Part shown: positions 34,890 through 44,550 of the stretch, piece after piece
How positions within the stretch are numbered: position 1 is the first letter of the stretch
How the letters are laid out: each line of letters begins with the position of its first letter
Source: Serpula lacrymans var. lacrymans S7.9
Lineage: Eukaryota; Basidiomycota; Agaricomycetes; Boletales; Serpulaceae
Assembly: GCF_000218685.1 (NCBI RefSeq)
Contig: NW_006763292.1
Span: 450,775-514,774, forward strand
Length of the DNA stretch: 64,000 nucleotides
Direction: 5' to 3'
Position numbers and translations under genes: made by a program
The notes under the pieces: model-generated
The model's database searches: none
What the model was told of the DNA's origin: nothing
Seen by the model: only the letters and a program-made list of their open reading frames with translations

Positions 34890-35231
34890 TCACCAAAGAA
34901 CCCGCCACAACCTGAGGGCCCTCCTGCTTGCTGGACCAACCATCAGAAACTTGTTATTTGTACCAGTGGTTGATGACAGCAGCAAAACTTGTTACTATAT
35001 TTGGAAGGTGCCATTTATAGCATTTTTGGGTACCAAACATCTAGCCAGTCTTCTTTTATCAGATACTTCTGGTTCTAGTTCTACGCCCCCTACTGAGACT
35101 TCAATCTTTGAATCAGTACCTACCAGCAGTGGTTATAAAGGAGATGCAGATGAAAGTAATTACATTGACTCTTGATCCACTACTATGCTTTTTCTTTCGT
35201 TATTATTCAGTTCCTTCATATATTTACATGG

Positions 35232-35618
35232 TTAAATAATGCCTGGGAATAATACTGCTGAAGATAAGGTTATTAATTTTTTTTTTGAACACAACAAGAC
35301 CCGGTGGTTGTCTGCCCCATTTGACCTTATTGATAATATTGAAAAATCTAACCTTGATAAGTCAAGGTTTGAGCAAATAACAGGAACATATCTTAACAGC
35401 ACGTAATCTGATAGTACAGTATCCTGCTCTCTCATATTTACAACAGAATTGCCCTTAACTCCAACCCTCATCGCCACTAGATTTCCGAGAAACATGGTAC
35501 CACAGTCCAAATATAATACAGACATGTTTATTGGAAGATTACAGTGCTGCTTAAAGTAAACATTGAAGTGATAAAGGTTCCGCCCTTCATAGATGTGCAC
35601 CATGCAGTCATGTAGCAT
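35232..35618 (-). CDS. Open frame, unknown basidiomycete-type fragment
   Basis: A 128-codon frame includes YFKQHCNLPINMSVLYLDC, FLGNLVAMRVGVKGNSVVNM and REQDTVLSDYVLLRYV. The GNLVAMR...VNMR.QD...ADY..RFV style is one I associate with anonymous repeated agaricomycete proteins. There is no recognised domain. It may continue upstream to about 35722 in another frame. A plus-strand gene could instead use this region. Confidence 0.35.
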   Translation of the reverse strand: MLHDCMVHIYEGRNLYHFNVYFKQHCNLPINMSVLYLDCGTMFLGNLVAMRVGVKGNSVVNMREQDTVLSDYVLLRYVPVICSNLDLSRLDFSILSIRSNGADNHRVLLCSKKKLITLSSAVLFPGII

Positions 35619-36129
35619 CCTTGGATGTCTCCACCCTCAACGGATACGGGTTTTTGTACTATCAGTGAGACAATACTTTTTGTAGTAGATCCTGAAGACA
35701 ACAGCTTTTTGTGCACTTTCATTACAGATACAATGGCATTGATACCGCCTTTGAGGTTATTGTGATGTACATAGCTTATCCACCTGTAAGTTAATCAAAG
35801 TGTCATGGCGGGTCCTGATAAAAGTCAGGCCATTGCAAGATATTCCTTTGTAAAACCCTGTTCCTTTCTATTGCTAACAACTGCTTCTGTGGGCCACATG
35901 GACACCAATATGTATCCCATGTTTGATGGCGCATATGAAAATGACCCGGAAGGAAGTAACCACTCAACGGCTGATATTCTAAACCTGGGAGTGACAACAA
36001 CTGATATATCTCTACACAATCAAATTAGAGGCTCCCTTTCACAAGCTATGATATGCAATGACTCTGATGAAGAAGAAGAAGAGGTCCAAGATAGCTTGTT
36101 TGTGCTACCACAGATGAGTCATATTCAAT

Positions 36130-37263
36130 ATGAATGATTTAGATTTAACCGAATATATTCAGTCTTGGGCTCATCTGGAGGTCATGGGATCAGCGGACAA
36201 TAATCCCTATGAAGCTTCCTTGAAAAGATCTGTGCCCTATACTTTGCAGTCACAGCTCCCGGTATATTCAAGCTTGTTCATATATGACATTACTCCTCTA
36301 ACAGCTACCTAGCAGGCTACACCCACAATGCTGGAGCCCCCAGAGACAAGCTACAAGAGAGTGTACTTTGAGGTTGATGAATCTGATATTCTCCACGGGC
36401 GTTTGCACAAAGTAGAGAAACAAAAACAGAGAGAGAGGATTTACATGTCATCAAAAGTGAGTGTGATTGTAATTGAATTGTGGTCCAAGATATCATGGCA
36501 TTAATTTGTGTTCTAACTTTGGCGGTGCATGCAGAGTGTACAAGCTGACCAAACAGAAATGGCTAGAGTTGAAGCCAGCATTGCCGCTGCATTGAAGGAA
36601 CAGGAAAACAGGTATATGAGGAGAGAAGAGCAGGAAAAGATAAGATTTGAAGAGCTCCTGAGTCAAAGTATAGCACAGTCTGAAGCCAAGAAGACAGCTC
36701 AGTAGAAAGATTGGAAGAAACCAATGGCAGCTCAATATTTTGAAGCATGGTAAGAACAGGAGGATCTGGTTGTGGTAATCAATTGACTAGAAATATTAAG
36801 AAGATGCTCAGTCAATTGTAGGATGACTCAGGTTTATTCAATAATTACCTAGAAATATTAAGAAGATGCTATAGTACTATTAGTAAAATATCTCTAGTGA
36901 AATGTAGCTATGACATACCTCAGTCAATCGTAGGATGACTGAGGTAAAACTAGTATGAGGATAGAAATGAAGTATTGCGAGATTTTCTAAGTCTGAAATC
37001 AAATAAGGAAGGTATTTCTCACGCGTCAAATAAATGCACCACAGCTATCAACAAGCTCTTTCTGATTAATGATAGCAAGTGCATAGTGTAGGCTCAACTT
37101 TGTTTTTCCCAGTCCAACAGAGGAGACAAATAGAAAGGAAGCTAAAGCAAGAGCAGAGTGTGAGGGACAGCTGAGATTACGACTGGAGCGGATGGAGACG
37201 GAGAAGGCTTGTGAGATGGCTGCCTTGATGCAGAAACTAGAGAATATTGCCAAGGAAAATGAG
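36130..37263 (+). pseudogene. Coiled-coil protein relic (gene T)
   Basis: Three plus-strand pieces read as one coiled-coil protein. The first is 36130-36456, ending LHKVEKQKQRERIYMSSK. A GTGAGT intron reaches about 36534, followed by MARVEASIAAALKEQENRYM and RREEQEKIRFEELLSQSIAQ (36558-36700), with a TAG at 36703. After about 350 bp comes TEETNRKEAKARAECEGQLR with LERMETEKACEMAALMQKLE (about 37118-37262), ending at a GTAAGT donor. The Glu/Lys/Gln heptads are clear. The upstream frame 35805-36137, with an acidic DSDEEEEEV, may be its earlier part. Later exons are lost to the repeat and copia sequences that follow. Confidence 0.45.
36787..36945. repeat. Two short interspersed direct repeats
   Basis: CTAGAAATATTAAGAAGATG(CT) occurs at 36787-36808 and 36849-36870. 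CAGTCAATTGTAGGATGACT(CAGGT) at 36809-36833 recurs with two changes at 36921-36945. They lie in the gap between two coding pieces of gene T, so they may mark a duplicated intron segment. Confidence 0.75.
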
Positions 37264-37305
37264 GTAAGTTTGCAGCCTAGTTGGTTGGAGCACTGCTATA
37301 TATAG

Positions 37306-37433
37306 GCAAAAGTCCTACTACTTATAGTTGGAGGTGCTATCCACTAAGGTATAATGACTCCATAGATTGGTGGCCATGCTCCATGGAAAGCAATGGCTGT
37401 TTTAGCAGAGACCGAGTTTATCTGGTTTTGTCA
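37306..37433 (+). repeat. Dispersed repeat R, part B, truncated copy
   Basis: It matches 12,545-12,676 on the same strand, from CCTACTACTTATAG through TGGCTG.TTTAGCAGAGACC to TCTGGTTTTGTCA. It lacks the CTCCTAGGAG half. Confidence 0.72.
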
Positions 37434-37784
37434 CTCCCACTCGAGCACAACCGTAGTCTTATAGCTTTAGAGAATTTCCAGTGTTTTTTGTGAGCAAAGG
37501 GTGTTGTTGTATGATGGACTTAGCTTCTGTTGTTTGAGCCTCACACAACACTGGTCCCAGCCACATCCCTTTAGGTGGCTGGGAAGATACTTACTATTTA
37601 GGACATCGGACTTTTCCGTAGCTTAGAAACTTGGACTTGATGGTTTCTTTATATCACAGACTAAGGTAAGTTTGGACTCTTTTACATATACAATCCTGAT
37701 TTTACTGAAGCACCTAGTATCTCTTGTATCAGGTATTTGCTAATAAACACAGTCTTTATGTCATAGAATGAGTATCTCTTGTAT
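37434..37784. other. No gene seen
   Basis: No coding region. TATCTCTTGTATCAGGTA occurs twice, near 37719 and 37771, close to the 3' end of the minus-strand copia relic. This could be a local duplication. Confidence 0.35.
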
Positions 37785-38764
37785 CAGGTACTAAAAACAT
37801 CAAGGGCTACACTGAGAATGTCGGCAACCATATCTCCTGTAGGAACATATCAGATTATTGCCTCTTTTTTAAATACTAAGTCACCTTGGACAAATGATAG
37901 CTGCTTGATTGTTGCAGTGCAATGTTGTAGATTAATTTTGAGCATGTCTGATTTCTCCAAAAATGTCTGAAGCCATGCAAGGTGTTGTCCAGTATTGCTC
38001 AGTCCAATATACTCTGACTCTGTGGAGGATAAAGCTACCATGCGTTGTTTTTTGCTTGTCCAGGAGATTGCTCCTTGGATGGTGGTAGAAAAGAAACCTG
38101 ATGTTGATCAGGATGTATCCGGGTCTCAAGACCTATCCGCATCCAAATATCCATAGAAATCCATGTTCATCGAGACACCTGTACCATCATAACATAGTTT
38201 CATGTCCCTAGTTTCTTTCAGATATTGGGGAACATGTTTGGCAGCTTCCCAGTGATGGCTCCTTGGAGCTGAGCTGTGTCTGCTTAGCATTCCGACAACA
38301 TAGACAATGTCTGGGTGGGCTCTGAGCATGGCATATGTGAGGGCACCCACAATTGGGAGGTATAATACTTGACACCTTAAATATGCATTTTGTGTTGCAT
38401 AATATCTTCCCTTGCAGCATTTGCAAGAAGTTTTGATCTATGGGCTAGTGGTGTCCATACTGGTTTGCAGTTCTTCATTCCAGTACGCTCCAGGACTGTG
38501 TCAATGTATTGGCGTTGCAATAGGGATATTGTTTTGTTTGAACGATCACATTGGATTTCTATTCCAAGGATGTATTTTGCTTCTCCAAGGTCCCGCATTT
38601 TGAATATGGATTCAAGTTTGGCTTTTGTGATATTCATGAATTTTTGGGATGAAGCTCCCAGGAGGAGGTCATCTACATGGACAACAATAAAGCATATTTG
38701 TTTATTGTCCTGAAATACATAAAAACATGTTTCTGCATTTAGTCTTGCCAAACCGAGCTCCTGG

Positions 38765-39566
38765 TGTTACGATAGACAACTTTCAGACTTACATCCTTTC
38801 TTTCTCCATTTCAACTTTCTTAGTTTTCACACACTTGTACCATGCGGCACTTTCCTTGTGTTCAAACTCCACTTTCTTGTGCTGCGCTGCTTTTCTTTAT
38901 TTCTTAGCTACAACTCTCTCATGCAGTGGAACTGGTCACACAGGCTGCACCCTATGACATTATCAGCCACTGCCTTTATCAACTGTATAGTATATGAGTA
39001 CAAACACCCTGTATTACTATATAAAACCCCAATAGGTCCAGGAGACTCCTCAGCGAGTCCTCCTGTTGTAACAACCAAGAGTTTGTATACTCTGGTGCAC
39101 AACTTAGACAAAATACAGTGATGTGAGTGGGAGTAAATACCCTTATGATAGGACCAACTTAGTTATGGGTAAACAACAGGAGGATTTGCTGAGGAGCCTC
39201 CTTGATCTATTAGGGTTTATATAAATCTACAGGCTATTTGTACATGTGTACTATACAGTTGATAAAGGCAGTGGCTGATGATGTCATAGGGCATAGCCTA
39301 TGTGATCAGCTCCACTTGTGTGAGAGACTTGTAGCTAAGAATAAAGGAAAGCAGTGCAGCGCAAGAAAGTGGAGTTTGAACAAAATGGAAAGTGCCACAT
39401 GGCACAGTGTGTGAAAACTACAAAAGAAGGTTTAAACTGGAGAATGAAATTAAAAGGTCCAAAAATTGTATTGTAATATTTGTTGTATACCCACAACTAA
39501 CTTAGTCCTATCTTCCTCTTTGCTTGTTGCTGTGTGTGCCAGAGTATTCAAACTTTGGTTGTAACA
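38765..39566 (-). mobile_element. Solo LTR, family A, split by another LTR, TSD CCTGG
   Basis: It starts TGTTACGATAGACAAC and ends TTTGGTTGTAACA. CCTGG flanks both ends perfectly (38760-38764 and 39567-39571). The copia RT text resumes on both sides. Its own sequence is interrupted at 39,066 by an oppositely oriented LTR and resumes at 39,484 with TGTATACCCACAACTAAC. Confidence 0.9.
39067..39478 (+). mobile_element. Solo LTR, family A, nested inside the preceding LTR
   Basis: It starts TGTAACAACCAAGAGTTTGT and ends ATTGTATTGTAATA. The flanking 5-mers are CCTGT and TTTGT, differing by two changes. It is opposite in orientation to its host LTR, so the locus carries one LTR within another of the same family. 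Confidence 0.85.
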
Positions 39567-40650
39567 CCTGGAGCTTGCAATCAAAGATTTTGTTCCACGT
39601 ACAACCAGCTTGTTTTAATCCATAGATGTATCTCTTCAACCTCCAGCAGTATCCAGGTTGGATAGGAACACCCCCTAGAGGAAGCATGTACAATTCTTCT
39701 TCAAGTTCTCCATTGAGATAAGCTGTGGATACATCCATTTGATCAAGTTCTAGGTTATAATTGGCTGCCAGGGCTAGAATATTTTGGATCAACTCTAAGT
39801 TTGCAACCAGAGCAAAAACCTCCTGGTAATCAATCCCCTTCCTTTGAGTAAAACCCTGTGCAATAATGTGGAGTTTGTATCTCTCAATGTTTCTGTTTTG
39901 ATCACACTTGATCCGGAACACAGGTTTTAATGTGATATGTTTTACTTCATTCAGAAGTGGGACAGTTACATATACTGCATTAGTATTGAAACTTAGGATT
40001 TCCTCCTCTCAGACAGACTTCCATAATTTTCTATCTGGACATGATAAGGCCTCCTTTAGTGTCCTTGGAAGGTCTGTATTAGATGAATCAGTACTTGTTA
40101 TTCCAGCAAAGACTGTCTCCTATGTATCAGATGTTTCTTCAGGAACCTCAGGAGTGTTAAGTTTCTCCATGGAGTTGTGCTGCTCTGTTCTGCTCTGTTC
40201 CTCATCTAGAGTCCTTTGATAATCTTGGTTTTTGTCTGCAGGACGAGTCTGGTGACTGCTTCTGCATACTCCTAGGACTTGAGCAGGTATGATTGCTGTT
40301 TGAGGAATTTATGCAGGAACTCCAGGAAGGAGATGCACTTGTGTGTGAGCTGCCCCACTCACTCCTAAAGGTGTTGGATATCTCCCCGGAGGTATTGGAT
40401 AACTCCTCAGAGGTGTTGTATGTGTTCCAGAAGCTGATCCAATGGACAGGCTGGCTAGCTGTATTCGGACTTCCACCACCATCAGGAAAAATGGGGGTAG
40501 CTATATAGAGCTCTATAGCACTATAAGTACTCATAAAGCTGTTATAGTGGTCAAACCTGTTATAGAACCTCTGCCATCTATAGAGCCTCATATAGCTCTA
40601 TAATGCTCTTATAGATGTTGGAAATTGTTGTGTGGCTGATAAAAAAAAAT

Positions 40651-40750
40651 TAACACAGACAAGATTTGAACTCTCAACCTGCTGGTCAGCTTTTGGGTGA
40701 CTAAGCAACCTATCACCACACATCACATTTATCCACTACACCATGAGAGC
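40651..40750 (-). tRNA. Degenerate tRNA-like sequence (long variable arm type)
   Basis: On the minus strand, GCTCTCATGGTGTAGTGGAT includes a box A-like TGGTGTAGTGG (40733-40743), and GAGTTCAAATC (40663-40673) is a box B. About 60 nt separate them, as in Leu/Ser-type tRNAs. A run of nine T follows directly (40641-40649 on the plus strand as A), which could end Pol III transcription. No full cloverleaf could be drawn with confidence. Confidence 0.4.
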
Positions 40751-41063
40751 TTATAAAATATATCATACAGGTGTTATATATTGACCTTTCATGGACTTAG
40801 ATTATTTTTTTACTCATTGTCACTACTTATATTTGGATAAATCATTATTCTTATTTTATAAATATCGAAGATACAAACTACTATCTCACTAATACAGGCT
40901 ATATAATTAATTAATACTGTATGATTTATTAGCCCTTTTAAGCACCTTGAACTATATTATAACTATGACCTTTACAATTATAGGAGCTATGTAGGCTGCT
41001 ATAGGCTATAAGAGCACTTATAGTACCTTGCCTATAATAATATACTTGACTCCAAACACTTTT

Positions 41064-41287
41064 TGATAAAATTGGATAATGACCAGACCAGGGATTGAAC
41101 CTGGAACCTTCTGGATACATGCCAGCTGCTCTACCAATTGAGCTATATGGCCAAGGTTATACAATATAGGATCTTAAACATGACATGCAACCACGGACGT
41201 CTTACACAGAATAGCTGCTGCATACTGGGCTGGCTTACAAATCAGAGGTATTATCCTATGGAGTATTGGTATGTCAGAGTATATTCT
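41064..41287 (-). mobile_element. Short tRNA-bearing repeat (SINE-like), copy 3, 9-bp TSD
   Basis: It runs from TGATAAAATTGGATAATG to AGAGTATATTCT and is flanked by AACACTTTT on both sides (41055-41063 and 41288-41296). It has no terminal inverted repeats. It is nearly identical to copy 2 at 28,378. The tRNA-like part lies at 41,080-41,152, about 16 nt from one end. Confidence 0.82.
41080..41152 (-). tRNA. tRNA-like sequence inside the repeat, copy 3
   Basis: The same 73-nt cloverleaf as at 28,393, with the TCTGGTC acceptor strand, intact box A and B, and A at position 33. Probably a pseudo-tRNA carried by the repeat. Confidence 0.55.
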
Positions 41288-41774
41288 AACACTTTTGGCC
41301 TCTTTCTATTACTGAACAAGTTTATAAGATTAATCCAGAGTTTGAGCAAATTATAGATACTTCTCCCTTTGGTTAAGATTTTGCCTACTACTATGCTATA
41401 AGAGCTATAAGAGCTATGATTGCACTGATAGTACTATAGTTTCTATGAATGCATTTATATATATAGGTGGTGGCTATATAGCGCTATATAGCAAAAGGGT
41501 TTTTCCTGATGACATCAGCTAGCTGTCTGTTGAGGAGCTGTCCTCCCACTGACTGTGACTCTACTTTTGGTTTCTGTTCTGAAGATGGCCAGTGTTTGGA
41601 TCTTGGTTGTAGAGACTATTGTGGAGAGTGTCTTAGCTGATCAGGTGCTCCCACTGCTCTCGGAACATCTTCATGGAGGTATTTCCCCACTGCTCTTGGA
41701 ATGGCTCTATGCTGATATGGTTCCATTGCTTGTAGAACATTTTTTCAGATGGATTTGACACCAATCTGTGATGC

Positions 41775-42943
41775 CCCTCCTACCCATTATATTATGCTCA
41801 TGTCCTGGGCATTTACCATAAAAATGTTGTATGTACTGGTCAAGGTGTAACAACCAAGAGTTAGTTACTCTGGTGCACAACTCAGACAAGCTATAAAGGT
41901 AGTGATGAGGGAGTGGCTACCCCTTAGGTAGGACCAAGTTAGTTGTGGGTATACAATAGGAGGACTCACTGAGGAGTCTCCTGGATCTATTGAGGTATAT
42001 ATACTAATATAGAGTGTTTGTACTTATGTACTGTACAGTTGATAAAATCAGTGGCTGATGATGTCAGAGGGCGCAGCCCGTGTGACCAGCTCCACTGCAT
42101 GAGAGACTTGTAGCTAAAATAAGAATAAAGGCAGTGTAGCGCGAGAAGGTGGAGTTTGAACAAAATGGAAAGTGCCGCATGGCACAGTGTGTGAAAACTA
42201 CAGTATAAAGTTAAAGAGGAGAATGAAAATTAAAGGTCCAAAAATTGTGTATTGTAACACAAGGAGTCACAACTTATCACATGTGTAAGATGGATTTTTT
42301 ATTTGTGAGGTGGTACAAGTTGTGCGGTCCTTTGGACAGAGAAACAGACTCAGGCTGGTACAAACTTAACATGCTACATTTTGTTCCCATGGCTGAAGAT
42401 GATGCTTATGGGTTCGTCAACCCAGCTGATGTTCTGCAGAGCTGCCACCTAGCACCAGCATTTTACGAAAGAAAATTACATCCCAATGGCATTGGGATGT
42501 CCAATTTTGCTCAGGATGCACAAGATTGGAAAAATCACTACGTCAATTGGTTAGCCCCAGCTACATTTAACGCTAAAGAAACCTACCAATATTTTTCCTA
42601 CAGGTTTGTAGATTGAGACATGATCATGTGTTATCATTGTTGCTTGGGGATTGGCCACACATATGCCTGCGGTGAAGCATCTGAAGGCATTGACAGACTT
42701 GGGGTCTTTGTCACAAATGACTTCATGGAGTACCTACCCAGCAGCAATGCTGCCCAGACTTCTGAGACAGTCAATTACCAGTCAGGTCAGCTTGATAAAG
42801 ATAATGGAGAGGACAGTGATGTATCTATTGAAGAGGATGTCAACTCACAACTCACATTCCAAAACAGTGAAGGCAAAGGCTTCAGCTACAATCAAGACTC
42901 AGATGAGGACTCAGACACTGACAAATTGTCCCCAATTTCCTGA
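41775..42943 (+). pseudogene. Plavaka-like transposase, 3' fragment 2, split by a solo LTR
   Basis: Before the LTR the text ends YAHVLGIYHKNVVCTGQ (41785-41845). It resumes with FLFVRWYKLC, HFVPMAEDDAYGFVNPADVL, CHLAPAF, and a spliced or shifted YFSYRFVD, then MIMCYHCCLGIGHTYACG and an acidic tail with DSDVSIEEDV and DSDEDSDTDK (42620-42943). It matches the C-terminal third of the element at 0.8-4.6 kb. RFVDRDM.MRYHWG is decayed (TGA after FVD at 42614). Everything upstream of the C-terminal region is absent. Confidence 0.8.
41846..42259 (+). mobile_element. Solo LTR, family A, TSD CAAGG
   Basis: A 414-bp LTR runs from TGTAACAACCAAGAGTTAGT to TTGTGTATTGTAACA with the perfect duplication CAAGG (41841-41845 and 42260-42264). 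It interrupts the Plavaka C-terminus between CTGQ and the next conserved block. Confidence 0.93.
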
Positions 42944-42967
42944 TGAGATATGGCTAAACAAGGTTTG

Positions 42968-43335
42968 CATGATCAACAGACATTTTTGGCTACTTGCATA
43001 GTCACATAACTAGGCCTACCCCAAATGCACCAGACATGATAGAGCATTGTTGCGCAAGCAAACCTTACCACTTTTTGCCTCAGATTTAAACTTTGCTCGC
43101 AGGCACTAGGATATCTCGCATGACGAAACCAGATGAACCCGGTCTCTGCTAAAGCAGCCATTACTCTCCATGGAGTCACCATTGTTCTCCTAGGAGCATA
43201 ATTGCACTCCCAGGAGTCATTATACCTTAGTGGATAGCACCTCCAACTATAAGTAGTAGGGGGTTTAGTATAGGAATACCTCAGTCATTTCTATAGCCTC
43301 TCAGGCAGTGGCTGAGTTTTACTTAGATTTATTAG
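42968..43335. repeat. Dispersed repeat R, full copy (parts A and B)
   Basis: Part A (42968-43120) matches 10,664-10,825. Part B (43124-43335) is the reverse complement of 12,461-12,676. The copy contains CTCCATGGAG and CTCCTAGGAG palindromes and CTCCCAGGAG. No coding capacity and no terminal inverted repeats seen. It separates a Plavaka fragment from a copia gag relic. Confidence 0.78.
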
Positions 43336-43489
43336 GTTATGAGCCCAGGTGGCGCAAAAGCTACACAGGAAATAATTCTCATTTGAAATGGCAACCTAAG
43401 AACCATGACCACAGCACACAATACCTCTGCATGTCCAGTGAAAACTGGACATGGACACAACAATTTCCAGATATAGAAACTCTGGATCA

Positions 43490-43890
43490 TGTAACAACCA
43501 AGAGTTATTTACTCTGGCGCACACTGGAACACACTATAAAGAAGATGATGGGGAGCGGTTACCCCTTAGGCTGCAGTGAGTTAGTTGTGCTAGACAACAG
43601 GAGGACTCGCTGAGTCCTTCCCCATGTATTGGTCTTGTATATATACTAAAATACATGAGGTACTGTACAGTTGTAAATAAAGTTCAAAGTCTGATGTCTA
43701 GCATGTGACCAGTCACATGATGAGTCTAGACACTGGTCAGGTGATGTGTCACATGACTGGTCATGTGACTATGAAAAGTCAAAAATGTAAAGTAAAGTAA
43801 ATGGTCACATGACTGGTCATGTGACTTGGAAAATAAAAGTAGAAGTACAAAAGTGAAGCGTAAGTAGGTGCTGGTATGTTAATTGTAACA
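43490..43890 (+). mobile_element. Solo LTR, family B, TSD GATC(A/G)
   Basis: A 401-bp sequence from TGTAACAACCAAGAGTTATT to TATGTTAATTGTAACA. GATCA precedes it and GATCG follows. It is almost identical to the copy at 61,260. It lies inside the copia gag text, which is continuous across it. Confidence 0.9.
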
Positions 43891-44143
43891 GATCGTCTCC
43901 AAGCTTTGTGGGGAAAAGGTTCTCCGAGTTGTTACTGGAGAGGAGCTCAAGCCCTCACGAGGAAAGCCCACCGCCTTGGAGGACCCTGAGATCACCTAGA
44001 TACTTAAGGATGAAAAGGCACATGGAATCATCTAGGACCACATCTCTGATGCCCTCCTAATGAGGACTGGAGACCTCACCAGCTCCAAGTAGTTAACAGA
44101 CGTCCAGCATTGCCTTGGCCTTCTATTCATTCCAGCAACTCAC

Positions 44144-44550
44144 TGTAACAACCAAGAGTTAGTTACTCTGGCGCACACAAGAACACACTATAAGGGTAGT
44201 GAACGGGGAGTGGTTACCCCTTGAGCTGCAAAGAGTTTGTTGGTTAACAACAGCAGGACTCGCTGAGGAGTCTCCTGAATCTATTGGGGTTTATATACTA
44301 CTACAGGGTTGTTTGTACATGTGTACTATACAGTTGATAGAGACAGTGGCTGATGTTGTCATGGGGCCTAGCCCGCAGGGCCAGCTTCACTGTGTGAGAG
44401 AGTTGTGTCTAAAATAAGAAGAAAGGCAACGCGGCACAAGAAAGAGGGAAAGGGAAAGTGCCGCGTGGCACCATGTGTGAAAGCTAAAGTACAAGGTTAA
44501 AGCGTAGAATGAAAATAAAGGAAAGGTCTGAAAATTGTGTTCTCGTAACA
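44144..44550 (+). mobile_element. Solo LTR, family A, TSD CTCA(C/A)
   Basis: A 407-bp LTR runs from TGTAACAACCAAGAGTTAGT to TGTGTTCTCGTAACA. CTCAC precedes it and CTCAA follows. It is the second LTR inserted in the same copia gag. Confidence 0.9.

Larger units (their letters stand above)
40480..41511. mobile_element. 1.03-kb TIR element with subterminal palindromes
   Basis: The ends are perfect 12-bp inverted repeats, CATCAGGAAAAA at 40480 and TTTTTCCTGATG at 41511. Inside each end is the near-palindrome GCTATATAG.GCT.TATAGC (40500-40520 and 41472-41493). CTATAG words are dense throughout. It interrupts the copia linker. It has no transposase frame. It contains two tRNA-like sequences, one as part of a nested SINE-like repeat. 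Confidence 0.65.
37785..41760 (-). pseudogene. pol: Ty1/copia element 1: RT and RNase H, nested insertions
   Basis: The minus strand reads, from high to low coordinate, a Ser/Pro/Asn-rich linker (41,760-41,520 and 40,480-40,202), then the RT start VFRIKCDQNRNIERYKLHII and AQGFTQRKGIDYQEVFALV. DQMDVSTAYLNGELEEELYM and IYGLKQAGCTWN follow (39,915-39,575). After an LTR nest come FIVVHVDDLLLGA (catalytic VDD at about 38,670), GIEIQCDRSNKTISLLQRQY, GALTYAMLRAHPDIVYVVGM and the RNase H block VALSSTESEYIGLS (38,035), ending with YVPTGDMVADILSVALD at about 37,790. HVDD replaces the usual YVDD. Frameshifts and stops separate the blocks. Gag and integrase are absent. The order RT-RNase H after the integrase linker is that of Ty1/copia. 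Confidence 0.85.

Noticed and set aside
38858..39121. 87-codon plus-strand frame similar to one at 15,129
   Set aside because: Both are antisense readings of LTR family A.
43493..43613. 101-codon frame with TTKSYLLWRTLEHTIKKM, seen again at 61,260
   Set aside because: It is the translated start of LTR family B; identical text at both LTRs reflects the repeat, not a protein.
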